The translations under genes were made by a program, and so were the position numbers. Positions 42,940-55,765 of a stretch of 64,000 nt of DNA are shown here, in pieces. Every line of letters begins with the position of its first letter. Position 1 is the first letter of the stretch. Origin of the DNA: Ianthella basta (Eukaryota; Porifera; Demospongiae; Verongiida; Ianthellidae); the NCBI GenBank assembly GCA_964019415.1, contig OZ025871.1, forward strand, positions 10,265,256 through 10,329,255. The letters run 5' to 3'. Below the pieces are notes generated by a model that was not told where the DNA came from, made no database searches, and was given only the letters and a program-made list of their open reading frames with translations.

Positions 42940-43408
42940 ATGACAGAGAATCCAGCATACTTGTACATACATACATGCATTAATGTGCAACCACAACATT
43001 GGCTCAAATTTTGTTGAGCCAGTGCAGTTGTAAATATAATATTGTTCATATAATAGAGTGGACTGAGTGGATTCCAATAATTTTTGGGGCGAGCAAAGCG
43101 AAGCCCCCTCTCCGGTTGGTGCAAAATTGGAAGACATGCATGGTACAACGCAGAAGTCGTGGTACGTCCTCCATGTAATTTATGGTTCTATGGACAGGCT
43201 ATAGCTTGCGTAACATGCCTGCACATGATCATGACCATAGGTTTGTGTATACGTAACACTTGCATGGCTGATGTGTGCAACATATATTGGCCGCAAATAC
43301 TAAATGGCGCTGAGGCTGAGCAGTGGGTTCATCTATCATCTTCTTATGTTTAATTCAGGTGATCCCCTCTGCCTATATAAGGCTAGCACTAGGTATGAAT
43401 GGGGAACC

Positions 43409-43491
<83 letters not shown>

Positions 43492-44707
43492 GAAGTTTTG
43501 AAATGTATTATTCCATGCATTACTCATTGTCCTACTGTGTGTATTAGTGTGTTAATGCATAATTACGAATATGAGTAGCATTGTCTTTACAATGGTGCAT
43601 GGCAGGACATACACTGCACAAAGCCTGATGATAGATGAACCCACTGCACAAAGCCTATAGTTTGCATAGACGCATACAAAGTGCTCTATAGCCTTATGTA
43701 TATTTTAGCAGGTTTGCTGCAGCCTCTAGTACTAAAACATTATATTGCGCATTCTTCATTCCCCAATTTCAATTCTTTCTATTTAGTTGTTGCATACACT
43801 TGAAACAGGCAAGGAGCTAGTGGTGTACGAGCAAAACATTGAGTGTCATTCAACAGTCAGTACTGTAGAAGAGAACTGGCACCAGATATAAACTACCAGA
43901 TATAATATTATTCCAGCAAAGAAATCACTGTATAATTATACGGTAGCAAATTCAAAATGGATTGTGGAGTGACTCTGCATAGTTATTAATAATTTTGTTA
44001 GCTTACCCATGTATTATGGTATATTATACAAAAATTATATTGAAGTATACCTATTTAATATTATTGTAGATGTTAAGCACTGAGCTACCTCAAGCCTCTC
44101 AGTTCTCTGCTTCGGACTCAACTCGGGGATTGTGAATGTGACCATTATATCAACAGCTAATTAAGGGCAAGGTACAACAGAGAGTGCTCTGCACTGTGAC
44201 TGAATCCATTAGTACTTTGGCAGCACATGCAGGCAGCCATGCATGAAACCAGAACAGCTTCAAGTTTAATTGTGGCTGGCAACACAGCAGTGATACAAGT
44301 GTTCGTGGTCTTGCCGACTGGCTTCCATAAAGTCGTAACATGCTTTGACCGATGTTCTGGCAGCTACTCAGCTTACGCCTCTCTGCTGACTTTGTTACCT
44401 CTTAGCAATTGCAACCCACGTATAATAGGGCTATAGCTTCCTCTCGCCCTATATATTCCGGCTAGCTATAGACGGCCTCAAAAGCGTTCACCTGGCGGGG
44501 TATAGGAAGCTATGGGATATCGTATGGGAGGTAAGTAACAGCTGCATACGTATGTGGCCGTACAATTGCTATGAAGCTCTATATTAATTTAGCAGTTGAG
44601 AGGTCGGAAGCCCGACATTGGTAGCGCCAATTTGCAATAGATTTATATCTTCCTATAGTAGCTAGCTACACGGCAGAGCACGTTACATCATCTGTCAGTG
44701 GCCCAGC
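42940..44707. other. Gene 2 / gene 3 intergenic region
   Basis: A GGGGCGAGCAAAGCGAAGCCCC inverted repeat lies at 43086-43107, and a CA repeat at 43413-43489. From about 43500 the sequence is the left part of a segmental duplication shared with 53660 onward. No gene is supported. Confidence 0.5.
43413..43489. repeat. CA microsatellite
   Basis: A nearly pure CA run that also sits at the left edge of the gene 3 duplication unit. Confidence 0.95.
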
Positions 44708-45593
44708 ATGAACTTGCTTCACCGTGTGTTTGTTCCTTTCCAAGTTCTCGTCTGGTGCACGATCGCGGAAGGCACTCTGTACCGGACAGTAGCCATCGGT
44801 GGAGCAGGTGGCAGCAGTTTTGATGATCTGTCTGCCTTGGGCAATGTTAGCGATTTCCGTCCACAACAGCTCGGCCTTTGGAAAAGGTGCGCGAACTTCA
44901 GATATTGCAGCGGCCCGCCTGGCGGAACGGTCGGGTTGCAAAGTTTGTATAGTGTTTGTCAAAATGAAAACTGCACCATGTTGGATAGAAAGCTAGTTGT
45001 GAGACGGTTTAGGAATCTTAAAGCCACAACTGCAATTGTTCTTGAGCATGGAGACTTCATTGAAAAGATGTACGGGTACATGTCCATATACCCATACAGA
45101 ATAACTATACTTACTGGAGTTGGCTTTGTTATTAAGAGACGTGGTGCATGTGGAGAGAAAGATGAGATATTTGTGGGCAAAAATGCAAGTATGGACAAGT
45201 ACATTGAAGTGCTCGGTCCATTGGTAGCCTTTTGGGGAAGTGTTGGAGATGCTTTTGATCAGCTTGGTGCCTACCTTGACCCCTCTGTGTGGCCAGAACG
45301 CCCCTCGCGCATAGTGGCACGACAGATGTATGGATGGAACTATGGGGTCAACAGTGACACATACTTCAGTAGTATCAAGTCAAGTACAGAATACTATGCA
45401 ATACAACTGCTCAACTTCACCATCTTTTCAACTAATACAAGTATTGTGGGAATTGCAGCCACATTTCAAGATGACCTCCATGAGATTGTGACATGGAAGG
45501 TTGGGACGGGCAATCCTTATAGACATCAGTCAAACATTACTGTATTTGATGGGTCAGTGAGTATCAGCGCCATTCATATTCCCATTGAGGCAG
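44708..45593 (+). CDS. Gene 3 exon 1: signal peptide and jacalin-like domain
   Basis: Leader VPFQVLVWCTIAEG, then GGAGGSSFDD; the variable stretch has RCANFRYCSGPPGG and VCQNENC. The end KYIEVLGPLVAFWGSVGDAF is as in gene 1. The C-terminal half is nearly identical to gene 4, with the N-terminal half more divergent. Confidence 0.85.
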
Positions 45594-48500
45594 GTGAGTA
45601 TGTACATGGGCAATGTGGAATGAAAGTCATCTAATTGTCATTTTAGATTACATGGTCTTTGAAATCTTGTGCATCACTGAATATAAACACTGGGGCATAC
45701 TGGTAGCCATATTTACACTTAGCTGTCAAACCCTGATTGTTACATGAGGAAGCCATATATCAAAGCAAGCTGCAGTGTGCTAATTTCGCATAACGCCACT
45801 GTTTACACTTTCACACCTCATAACACACTGCGTTGAACGGGGCTCTTATTTGCTAACCCAATCACTTACTAGCCATAAACAAACGTTTTGTCTACTGCTT
45901 TAGCAAAATGCCTTTGATATTCATCACCTTGTAAACTTTCTCATGAACATTGGCTCTGGAATGATGAGTGCTTGGCACTTGGAAGCATGGTCATCAACAT
46001 AAATTTATGCCTAGCACAGCACTGCATGTGTGCTTTTATGGCAGTGACATGTATAATTGCTCATGTAATGTCTTTAGTGACAGAGAAACTCAGATTCCCT
46101 TTCCCGAGTTCACTTGATGGATCAACTTGAAGGTAGGTCTCGCCACCCCCAAGTTCTTCAGTCGTTTAAATCCTAGTACACTCTCTAAAAAGAAAGTTCT
46201 TCCTTCATACGCTGCTTGTAGGACTTCTAATCATCTGCCCTAGTGCTGACTCAAGCGGCGCCGACGCTTTATTCAGCACGAAAGGCCGCGGACAGTCTTT
46301 TTCTTGTGACACTTCTCGCCTTTCGCCTTGTGCTCCGAGAAGAGCGTGTTCTCTAGTTTCTATAGTAACTTCAGTCAGGTTCGTTCGGTAAATTCATTTG
46401 ACAGCGAACGAATTCGAACGCTAATCGCTGCTGTTTGAATCGTAACAAGTCAGTTATAACTAGTACTTGTTACTAGATCTAATACATTACTATATAATTA
46501 TTATGGTTGTGTCCAACCTTTGTTTGGGTCATGTATGGCATGGTACAACTGCACGATTCTTCTACAGAAGCAAGGAATCAAGTAGAGCGAACTGCTATTA
46601 ATGAAATCTGGACAGCTGCTGAATAAGATTTAAATTTTATTTTATAAATAATTGCTATACTGTTGCATCATTAAGAGGCTGCAATTTTAATTGCATGTGA
46701 AGTTAACTTGTTGAGAAGTCAAATTTGGTGGATACTAGTTTAATAAGATTTTTGCCTGTGCAAAGGCATGCAATGAGAAAAATGTTTATATATTGATTAT
46801 TTCACTAGTTGCTAAATTCATTAAACATTCGCTTGTACCTGTTCAGATTAGTAGCCTTAGGGTATAGCTGAATTGATGCATCTATAGGTTAAATAGTGCA
46901 GAAGTGGCATTTACATGTTACATCACAATTTGATATAACATGTAAATCTTACTTTGTATGATAGTTGTCTATAAACTGGATGTCACTTGTAGCTGTTTCT
47001 TGTACAATACTATTAGTATAGTCAAATGAGTTTCTTTTGAATTATCCAGCCCATGGGTAGGCATTCATTGGAATACAAGGTTGCCACAATTTAATACAAA
47101 TGTATGAGCCATGCAGTCAATTGAGTCTTGAGCATGATTAACTCAGGAAGATACAAGGCCTTTCCAGAAGCATTCTCGTATACAAATAGACTCTTCTTAA
47201 GACTTTGTTTTCTTAGCAAAAGTCACACATGCATGCATTATTTGCAAACTAGTAGTGGAGCATCCTGAAAGAACAGGGAAGCACAATGTCTGTATTGCAT
47301 GCAGACTCAAGACACCATGCAGCCTTTGTTCCTATACACCAATAGATTGAGCCAGTGGTTGGAGGCAAGCACTGTTATTGGATCAATGCACTGTATGCCT
47401 TTAATGCCCACTGAAAGATAGCACTGTGGCTAGTATGATTATATGTATAACACCAATCTTTATTATTGTTCACTGTTGCATATGTTTGAAGCTTCAAATT
47501 TGGACCTAAAACTGCATGTTCAATTGTTCATGCATTTACAAAAGGCTAACAGTTACAACATTTTATGTGAGCAGATTTTGTGAATGCAATAACAATAATT
47601 ATTAACACACCTGGACCAATGCTCTTTACAACAGGTAGGTGTCTGAGTGGGCTGGTCATTCAGCTAGTCTTCTCAGATGGCAGACCTCCAGTGGACATGG
47701 TGTTTGGAAGCAATCCCACTTCATACCACAACATAACAGACAACCGGATTGTTGGATTTCATGGTATTATTGCAACTGGAGATAACTGTATCAGACGGCT
47801 TGGTGTTTACATGCAGCTGGATGGCAGTGAACTGAAAGGTGAGCCATCATTTATGACATTGTTTAGCTATACATGGCAGATTGTTGCACCCAAGCATTAA
47901 CACGTTGTAGAACAAGACAGGCTTGATCATTGCTATGTTGCTCTATGTAGGCAAATATAGATCTTGAGAAATGACATTGCAGATTATGATTCTAGGATGT
48001 GAGTAAAGTTCGAGTGCAAATATTACTACTTGTATAATGTACACAACTGTCAACACAATTAGTCAACATGATTGGATGCACGTTCAGCCAGTTAAATTTT
48101 ATTTGTCACTTTTCTTATACAGCTAGTCTCATTATGCACATACATACATACAAAGTGGGCATGCAATTAATTGATTCTAGCAATGTGGAACAATAAGATT
48201 ATATATAATAATTATTATCGAGCTCCATTAATTGTTTTCTTTCTTGGAGCGATCAAGGATGGCATGGCATAGTGACTCATTGCAAACTACACAGTTCAAT
48301 CATCAGCTGATGTTTGAAGGCATACATGGCCAAAACGTTGTGATCTATTGAAGAAATGCTATATAATGTGTAATCTGCTCGTAAGCCCATCACTCGCATA
48401 TTCTTTCTCTTCTCCAGACACCTGTAAAGTGCCCAGTCTGAGTAGACTTGCAGATAATGTCATTCTTGCTTTGGACACTGACCTGCCTGAGAGGATACTG

Positions 48501-50842
48501 AATGGCACAGAGTTGAAGTTTGGCTGTAGAGAAGGCTTTGCTCTGGTGAGAGGAGGAGTGCTGACATGTGGAGATGATGGAATATGGCAGGGAGACCTTC
48601 CAGAGTGTGCACGTAAGTGTTGTACGCTGAATCCACTTAATTATACAGCACCAACTGAAGCTTATTAGTTATCAGAAGTGAAAGAGTCACTTTGTTCAGT
48701 GCTGGTACTTAGGTGCAGGAAAGGGAATGCATGAAGTAAAGGTTGGCATATATATATAGTCACTTAGCTTGTTTCAATCAATAATACAGTGGCTTCCAAC
48801 TTCAATTGTTCAATGAATCAATGAATCATACCAATGTTTCGCTGCATGCTGCAGCCTTCTTCAGAGTCAAACTGAGAAGAGTTTTTATATACCTCTCAGT
48901 GTTTGCCTCTATTATAGAGAGCTGTTCGGCTATAAATATTATATTCTCTGAAGCATGCAGCTGAAACATCAGTATTATACTTATGATCTATCAATTCATT
49001 GAACTATTGGAGCTAATTGGAAGCAACTGAATTGACTCATGCTCCCAACAGCCAACTAAGATTATTCCTTCATGAATATGTATCTATAGTATTAACAAAT
49101 TCAATTGATGAATGTCTAATCCTGAAACAAAAACTCAATTAACCATGATATCATAATACACCTATAGGCATGTTCTCATTCAAGTTTCAGCTGACTTCTT
49201 ATATAGCAGACGGCATATGGGTATTTAATTATTATTAATGTACAGTAAGCATATATTAGTATATAATTTTATACTAATATAATTATGCATATTGTACATT
49301 GTAGGTGGAGACAAACTCTTTTTCCCAGACACCTGTAAAGTCTCAAGTGTGAGTAAACTTGCAGACAATGTCACTCTTGTTCTGGACACTGACCTACCTG
49401 AGAGGATAGTGAAGGGCACAGAGTTGAAGCTTGGCTGTAGTGAGGGATTCACTCTGGTTAAAAGAGGAGTGCTGACATGTGGAGATGATGGAATATGGCA
49501 GGGAGACCTTCCAGAGTGTGCACGTAAGTGCATGTTCACTTGTTCTGTTTATTGGGTAGTATAAATTATAGTTACATTGGCCTAGGCCCTGTATAAGAGT
49601 AGCTAATACCATTGCCAATACTAATTAACGGTATCTTTATTGGAATCTTCATAAAGGGTCATACCTTCCTAGTACATAGTTTATTTGCCAATAAGTTGGT
49701 TATCTTGGTCTTCTGTACAGAGTCCAATGAAGTATAGTGTGAACAACCGTTTCCACTTTACACCAATGATTATTCTATGTAATGGCTGATCGAAGTCCAC
49801 ACATGTTGAAGGTATATAGATATTCCTTATTTGGTAGATAGCATTGGTAACTGCTGGCTGGGAGGGTACGTAGAGGGTCATAGGGTGGGAACATGTTGAG
49901 TTATAGAAGGCATGGGGAGGGTCCTTGGGGATAAGTAAATGGAGTCTTTTGTACACATGTCAGAGTGCCACCTTTATGCAGTGTGGAATGTGCATGCACA
50001 AACATTGTGTGCCTTCTCTTTTCCAGACACCTGTAAAGTGCCCAGTCTGAGTAGACTTGCAGACAATGTCACTCTTGTTCTGGACACTGAACTGCCTGAG
50101 AGGATAGTGAATGGCACAGTGTTGAAGTTTGGCTGTAGTGAGGGATTAGCTCTGGTAAGAGGAGGAGTGCTGACATGTGGAGATGATGGAATATGGCAGG
50201 GAAACCTTCCAGAGTGTGCACGTAAGTGCATGTTCACTTATTCTGTTTATTGGGTAGTATAAATTATAGTTACATTGGCCTAGGCCCTGTATAAGAGTAG
50301 CTAATACCATTGCCAATACTATAATTAATGGTATCTTTAATGACTAGTTCAATAATATTTTTTGCTATTATCATAAATTTTTTCTTCTTATATACCACAG
50401 TGTCGTCCACAGGTGGTGCAGTCAGTAACATGAACGACAATCATATGCATACTTTAGGTGGTTTGGCGGCACTTGCTGGCATTCTGTTGCTGTTCCTGCT
50501 TGCACTTGGTACTCTGACGATTGTTGTTGCTGTAGTCCTACGCCAAAGGATTACGGCATCCAAAAGTTAGTGTGAATTTGAGTTGACATCCGTGCCAAAG
50601 CATGCCGGTTAAATTATTTTGCTAGTTGGTCAAATTAGTAAGTGAAGTTAATTTCAATAGGTGACTTGGCACCACTTCCCTATTCATTTCACCATCTCTC
50701 TATTGTAGATACTAATACAGGACAGTGTGTTGGGGGACCATATGTTGAGATGGACCTGAGTGACAGAGATGGGCCTCACTATGAATGTGTCCATCAGGAC
50801 ATTGGAATGACTGGGAACCCAGCCTACCAGCCAGTGCATTAA
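44708..50842 (+). CDS. Gene 3: jacalin-like / 3-Sushi transmembrane receptor (spliced)
   Basis: Exons: 44708-45593, 47635-47838, 48418-48612, 49329-49523, 50027-50221, 50401-50565, 50709-50842. All introns are phase 1; the exons total 1974 bases, 657 residues, without stops. It keeps the full plan and an intact tyrosine tail (HYECV, GNPAYQPVH). It is the intact member of the gene 3 / gene 4 pair, so it is the better candidate for a working receptor in this half of the cluster. Confidence 0.8.
45744..46473. mobile_element. 730-bp insertion in gene 3 intron 1
   Basis: Gene 4 reads CCCTGATTGTTACTAGAT without interruption (about 55904). Gene 3 has GATTGTTAC, then 730 bases, then CTTGTTAC-TAGAT. 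TTGTTAC is repeated at both edges (45737-45743 and 46467-46473), consistent with a 7-base target duplication. No inverted ends or coding region are seen; class unknown. Confidence 0.7.
47635..47838 (+). CDS. Gene 3 exon 2: second jacalin-like unit
   Basis: 68 codons, one more than genes 1 and 2. CLSGLVIQLVFSDGRPPVDM, NPTSYHNITDN, then IVGFHGIIATGDNCIRRLG. Phase 1-1; acceptor ACAACAG at 47628-47634. Confidence 0.85.
48418..48612 (+). CDS. Gene 3 Sushi exon 1
   Basis: LADNVILALDTD and GCREGFALVRGG. It corresponds by position and intron sequence to 57870 in gene 4. Confidence 0.9.
48811..49005. repeat. Inverted repeat with stem-loop motif in gene 3 intron 3
   Basis: CAATGAATCA...CATACCAATGTTTCGCTGCATG on the left is answered on the right by CATGCAGCTGAAACATCAGT...CTATCAATTCATTG. 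The left arm carries, on the minus strand, CTGAAGAAGGCTGCAGC followed by ATGCAGCGAAACATT. Confidence 0.55.
49329..49523 (+). CDS. Gene 3 Sushi exon 2
   Basis: VSSVSKLADNVTLVLD, VKGTELKLGCSEGFTLVKRG. It shares about 120 bases of downstream intron with Sushi exon 3, marking an internal tandem duplication. Confidence 0.9.
50027..50221 (+). CDS. Gene 3 Sushi exon 3
   Basis: LADNVTLVLDTELPERIVNG; asparagine replaces aspartate in WQGNLPEC. The exon with its upstream intron (from about 49640) is closely similar to the gene 2 cassette at 34680-35262. Confidence 0.9.
50401..50565 (+). CDS. Gene 3 transmembrane exon
   Basis: Phase 1-1, 55 codons. Stalk SSTGGAVSNMNDNHMHTLGG, then helix AALAGILLLFLLALGTLTIV and a basic RQRITASK stop-transfer. 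Donor GTTAGT is weaker than those of the other exons. Confidence 0.9.
50709..50842 (+). CDS. Gene 3 cytoplasmic tail exon
   Basis: CVGGPYVEMDLSDRDGPHYE then CVHQDIGMTGNPAYQPVH, stop TAA 50840-50842. One copy of the MDLSxRxGxHYE unit compared with two in gene 1; the NPAY motif is kept. A second in-frame acceptor 12 bases downstream (ATACAG, exon start 50721) would drop four residues. Confidence 0.85.
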
Positions 50843-51803
50843 CTTACAGCGCTAGCCATGCATAACAGGACCTTAGTCTTCAGTGTAGTGCTTAAAGATG
50901 TCAAAATAATAGAGCATTTCTATATTATATGCACATGAACAGACTGAGTGTATTGCCATGCATTATAATTACGTATAATAATGGTATGTTCGTACATATT
51001 GCTTGTACATCAACATGAAACAATAATTAGTTACTATGTGTTGAGGATTCAACACTACAACACTCTAGTAATTATTGAAAGTAATATCTTACATTATTTA
51101 TATAGTGACTGCAACACAGGTGCATGAATGTGGTACAAAACAATGATGGCAAGTAAACTATGAAATGTAATTATGACTTGATCATTTATGCCTTGACTGT
51201 GAAGATCTGTGGCATTATTTAGACCCCATGCCCATTACATTACTCACTGTATAAATTTAGTTTATGCACAGTGCATGACTTACAATCTGAAGTGTGAGGA
51301 AGTATTGCTCAACCATATACAGCACCAAAATTATATTGCTAGAGCTATTTTAAACATATCACCTTCAGTTAGACTACTCTTGGCATAATTACATATATCC
51401 CTAAGCATGCATTATAGAAGCAATAATAGTAATCTACACTAAGAAGTGACACTGAACTTTAACTTTTTTATTCTAGATCTAGCTGTGGATATAATCTATG
51501 TTTACATGCAAGCATGTCCGAGAATGGTGTATCTTGTAATGTTCCGTCCGCTGCCAACATTATTACTCAATCCAAACATCACTAGTACAGAAAGCAACAG
51601 TTCTGGCATAAAATATAATTATAGCAGCTCTATTACAAAAGAACAAAGGTGGGGGCATAAGGTCTTAAATCACTGGTAAGCTACATGTTGTGCACCCTAG
51701 TAATTATGCCTAACCATACTACAAGTATATGCAAATTAATTATTGCTACTTCAAGAGTATAATGTCACACTGTGTGGCTAGGTTCCACACAGTTTGCATT
51801 ACT

Positions 51804-51840
51804 TCAGTCAGTATTCACCAAGGCTTGGCACTGGTCACAG
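51804..51840 (-). pseudogene. ApoL-like 3' end remnant behind gene 3
   Basis: Minus-strand reading gives CDQCQALVNTD and a stop at 51804-51806, matching the last codons of the pseudogene at 61022-61745 (CDQYQALVNTD). Homology stops at once upstream, so the duplication breakpoint cuts this gene. Confidence 0.65.
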
Positions 51841-52673
51841 ATAAATATATTGGGAGCGCACATACATGTTTTCGTATAGCATATTATGCCCTGTGTCATC
51901 TCAAGACCCAAACGGACTTTTGCAGCTGTTTCTTGTAGCTACAGTGTTATATCATAATGTACGTACCTAATCAATTTTTTCATGTTAAAAGTTTTTCTGT
52001 GTGTATACAGTGCAAGTGAATAACTAATATACACCACTTTTCACACCTGAAGACTTACGCATGATGAATAATCCAATGTAGTACGATAATGTTCTGAAGC
52101 TGCGTATGCATGACTTGAGGTGCAAGTCTCACAGTGAGGGTATGGATTATATAGAGTAAAATACATGAAGAAATTAGGTCATGCATGACTTGCATGTGGT
52201 TCACATACATTGCCGTGCAAGAACAGCCATCCAACTGACGCTCGTTATTGTTGTTTGCATGCCATGCATTATGCTGTTTAGTCTCTCCCCAAAGTGAATG
52301 TGTGGGCTGGTGCTAATGTTCGCAATGCAGTCCATTTAGTGCCAAAGCCTAATATGGTAAAGGTGTATGCATTGTGCATACAATTTTATAATTATGATTT
52401 CACTATGCATAACCAAAGTTATTGTCATTCAGCAGACCCAGTTACCATTCACAGGAACCCATGTTACCATAAGTATATAAGATATACTTGTACTTCAGAA
52501 AGGGTTGGTTCTCTAATACCAGCTTCACAACAGGGTTGAAAACCTTGCCGACGTTTTGACCAGATGCTCTGGTCTTCTTCAGGGCCTGAGCCAGCTGAGA
52601 AGCCCTCACTTCATACTTGTACTTGAAACAACTGCAAGAGAAGTATACAGAACATGTTAAGATATTATGCAAT

Positions 52674-52690
52674 CACACACATATACACAC

Positions 52691-52758
<68 letters not shown>

Positions 52759-52850
52759 CACACACACAGTACACGCACGACACATTACATAAACATACAA
52801 CACATGTATGCACACACAGCACACATATACACACACACGTGCATGCGCAT
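52674..52850. repeat. CA microsatellite, interrupted in its second half
   Basis: Pure CA to about 52758, then CA-rich sequence with ACGCACGA and CATGTATG interruptions. Confidence 0.9.
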
Positions 52851-54880
52851 GCGAGCCACACAGAGGGCACATGCACAGCACACTTCTGCAATGTACAGTT
52901 CTTGAGCATCACTGACCTAGCTATACTCTCATGCTTATTTACCATTGTTGTAGTTGGTCACCTTTGACTATGGTCACAAAGGTAAAATCCTAATTTGATA
53001 GCATGCACTTTCTCAGCAAAAATGTCCAGAGGAAGCTTCCTGCAAGCTACCCAGGTGTTCACTGGGTGACAAGTTAGACTGTACATGCAGCAAGAGGGAA
53101 GACAATGGCATTTGCTGCACATCAGCTTGGAGTTAATTCCTTATATGGAAGAACAGACAGCAGCTAGACTTGTCAATGTGGAAGGATGGTATAATTATAT
53201 TGTAGTAATAGGCAACTTACAGTAAGACTACCAGCTTTGCATACTAATTACTGATTATTTATGACATTTGGGAGGAAGAAGCGCTTGCTGGCTTGTTATC
53301 ATTCATTTCACACAAGTGATAGTGTGTGGGCAGTAATATACAGTATATGGTATAATGTATTGCAAAGTGTGTATAAGATATAGACCAGTATTGTCTTTTG
53401 GGTTGGATCCAATGCAGGACTTCATTTGCATTGATCAGATCTGCAATAATGGCCGTCAGGGGCTCCAGATAGAGAAGATTGTGTGATGCCAGCAACATCC
53501 CTTGTATAGTTACTTGGATTTAGCTAGCTAGACATTTGATTCCATGCAGTTAGGAAATTAGGAATGTAGAGGGAACTTCATGGACATGTGCGTGATTTTG
53601 CTATATGACTTGTAACTTTTATTGTGACTCATAGTTTTCTCTCAAACCAAGCATTTCAGTATATTCTTGCCAGAATTATGTATTCCATTACTTGTTTTCC
53701 TACTGTGTGTAGTTGCGTGCTAATGATTTTTAGTAATGATGTATCGTACAATAAATAATGTGTGGCAGGACGTGCATACATTACTGCACAAAGTCTTTGG
53801 TCTGAGTAGATGCATACAAAATGCCTTATAACCTTGTGCACATTCAGCCATGTTTCTTGCTGTACCTAGTACTAAACTATATGATTAAGTATCCCTAACT
53901 TCCTTTATTTCTCATAATATATTGCATACACTTCAAACAGGCCTATCAAGGGTAGTGTATGTGCAACAATTAGAGTGTCGTGGAACTGCCAGTATATACT
54001 GCAGCAGAGAAACAGCACCACACTACAAGACATATTTCACCAAAGTAGCCATTGTATAGTGTCACAGATTTATATTTCACAAGTTTAGCTTTAGTTTAGA
54101 CTGCAGAGTAAACGTGCATATATTTTATTATAGAATTGCCAATGTACTTTTGTAAATTCTCGTATTTTTGTGATTACTTATAAGCTAGCTATAGCTAGTA
54201 GCATGGTAGAGGCTCATAGCTACATAGCGGATAACACAGCAGGGTATAGTTTTAGAGCAGTAATGTAGCATAGGGTCTGTACTGGTACAGCACTGACTCA
54301 TGGGTAGCTACCTCAAGCACCCCTTGCTTCTCTGCTCTAGATTGATGGGGTTGTGAATGTGAACATTTATCAACAGCTAAAATAGCATGGCAAAATGCAA
54401 CAGAAACTGTGACTGAAGCCTTTCAGTACTTTAGCTACACAGCTATGAAGCCAGACTAGCTTTAGGTAGTGGCTAGCATTACAGCAGTGATTAATGTGTT
54501 TGTCGTCTTGCCAACTGGCTTCAATAAAGTAACCACAACATGCTTTGGTAGCTACTCAGCTTACTCTTCTCTTCTGACCATGTTTCATGGAAACCTGCAC
54601 GCATAGGTCTAACTTCCTTTCATCCTAGTCCGGCCAGCTATAGACTGTCTCAAAGGCGCCTCCCCTTGGTAGAGTATATTGGGAGCTAGGAATATTATAG
54701 CTAGGAGGCAAGTTTGGCAATTGTACAGCCAAACACTTGTATGGCTGTACAATTGATTTGAAGCTCCAGTTTCAGCAGTTGAGGGGATCGAACGTCTGAA
54801 ATTTGTAGTGCCTGAAATATTGATCTTTTAGTAGCTAGCTACACTGCAGAGCAAGTTACAACATCTGTCAGTGGCCCAGC

Positions 54881-55765
54881 ATGAAATTGCTTCACTATGT
54901 GCTTGGTCCTTTCCAAGTTCTCATCTGGTGCACGATCGCGGAAGGCACTCTGTACAGGACAGTTGCCATTGGTGGAGCAGGTGGCATCAGTTTTGATGAT
55001 CTGTCTGCCCTGGGCAATGTGAGTGATTTCCGTCCACAACAGCTCAGCCTTTGGCAAAGGTGCCCAAACATTAGTTTTTGCAGCAGCCCGCCGGGCGGAA
55101 TAGTTGGGTTGCAAACGTTCTATAGTGTTTGTCAAAACGGAAACTGCACTATGGTGGATAGAAAGCTAGTTGTGAGACGGTTTGGGAATCTTTCTGCCAA
55201 AACTGCAATTGTTCTTGAGCACGGAGACTTCATTGAAAAGATGTACGGATACATGACCATATACCCATACGAATAATTATACTTAATGGAGTTGGCTTTG
55301 TTATTAACAGACGTAGTGCATGTGGAGAGAAAGATGATATATTTGTGGGCAAAAATGCAAGTATGGACAAGTACATTGAAGTGCTCGGTCCATTGGTAGC
55401 CTTTTGGGGAAGTGTTGGAGATGCTTTTGATATGCTTGGTGCCTACCTTGACACCTCTGTGTGGCCAGAACGCCCCTCGCGCATAGTGGCACGACAGATG
55501 TATGGATGGAACTATGGGGTCAACAGTGACACATACTTCAGTAGTATCAAGTCAAGCACAGAATACTATGCAATACAACTGCTCAACTTCACCATCTTTT
55601 CAACTAATACAAGTATTGTGGGGATTGCAGCCACATTTCAAGATGACCTCCATGAGATTGTGACATGGAAGGTTGGGACGGGCAATCCTTATAGACATCA
55701 GTCAAACATTGCTGTATTTGATGGGTCAGTGAGCATCAGCGCCATTCGTATTCCCATTGAGGCAG
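54881..55765 (+). pseudogene. Gene 4 exon 1 with one-base deletion
   Basis: The first frame covers 54881-55276 (signal peptide and N-terminal half of the lectin domain). The second resumes near 55278 and runs to the GTGAGT donor at 55766. GGAGGISFDD, VCQNGNC and VLGPLVAFWGSVGDAFDMLG are all recognisable. It also has methionine for glutamine in DAFDxLG and threonine for proline in LDTSVWPE. Confidence 0.85.

Larger units (their letters stand above)
43500..51846 (+). repeat. Segmental duplication, copy A (contains gene 3)
   Basis: It matches copy B at about 53660-61057 across promoter, exons, introns and 3' flank. The right edge is sharp: both copies share the last codons of an ApoL-like pseudogene, then copy A departs after CTGGTCACAG near 51840. 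Copy A is longer mainly because of one extra Sushi exon and a 730-base insertion in intron 1. Confidence 0.8.
50843..54880. other. Gene 3 / gene 4 intergenic region
   Basis: To about 51846 it is paralogous to the 3' flank of gene 4, including the last codons of the ApoL-like pseudogene (51804-51840, minus). 51847-53660 is unique to this place, with a hammerhead-like motif (52551-52582, minus) beside a CA repeat. From about 53660 copy B of the duplication begins. No gene is supported. Confidence 0.5.
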
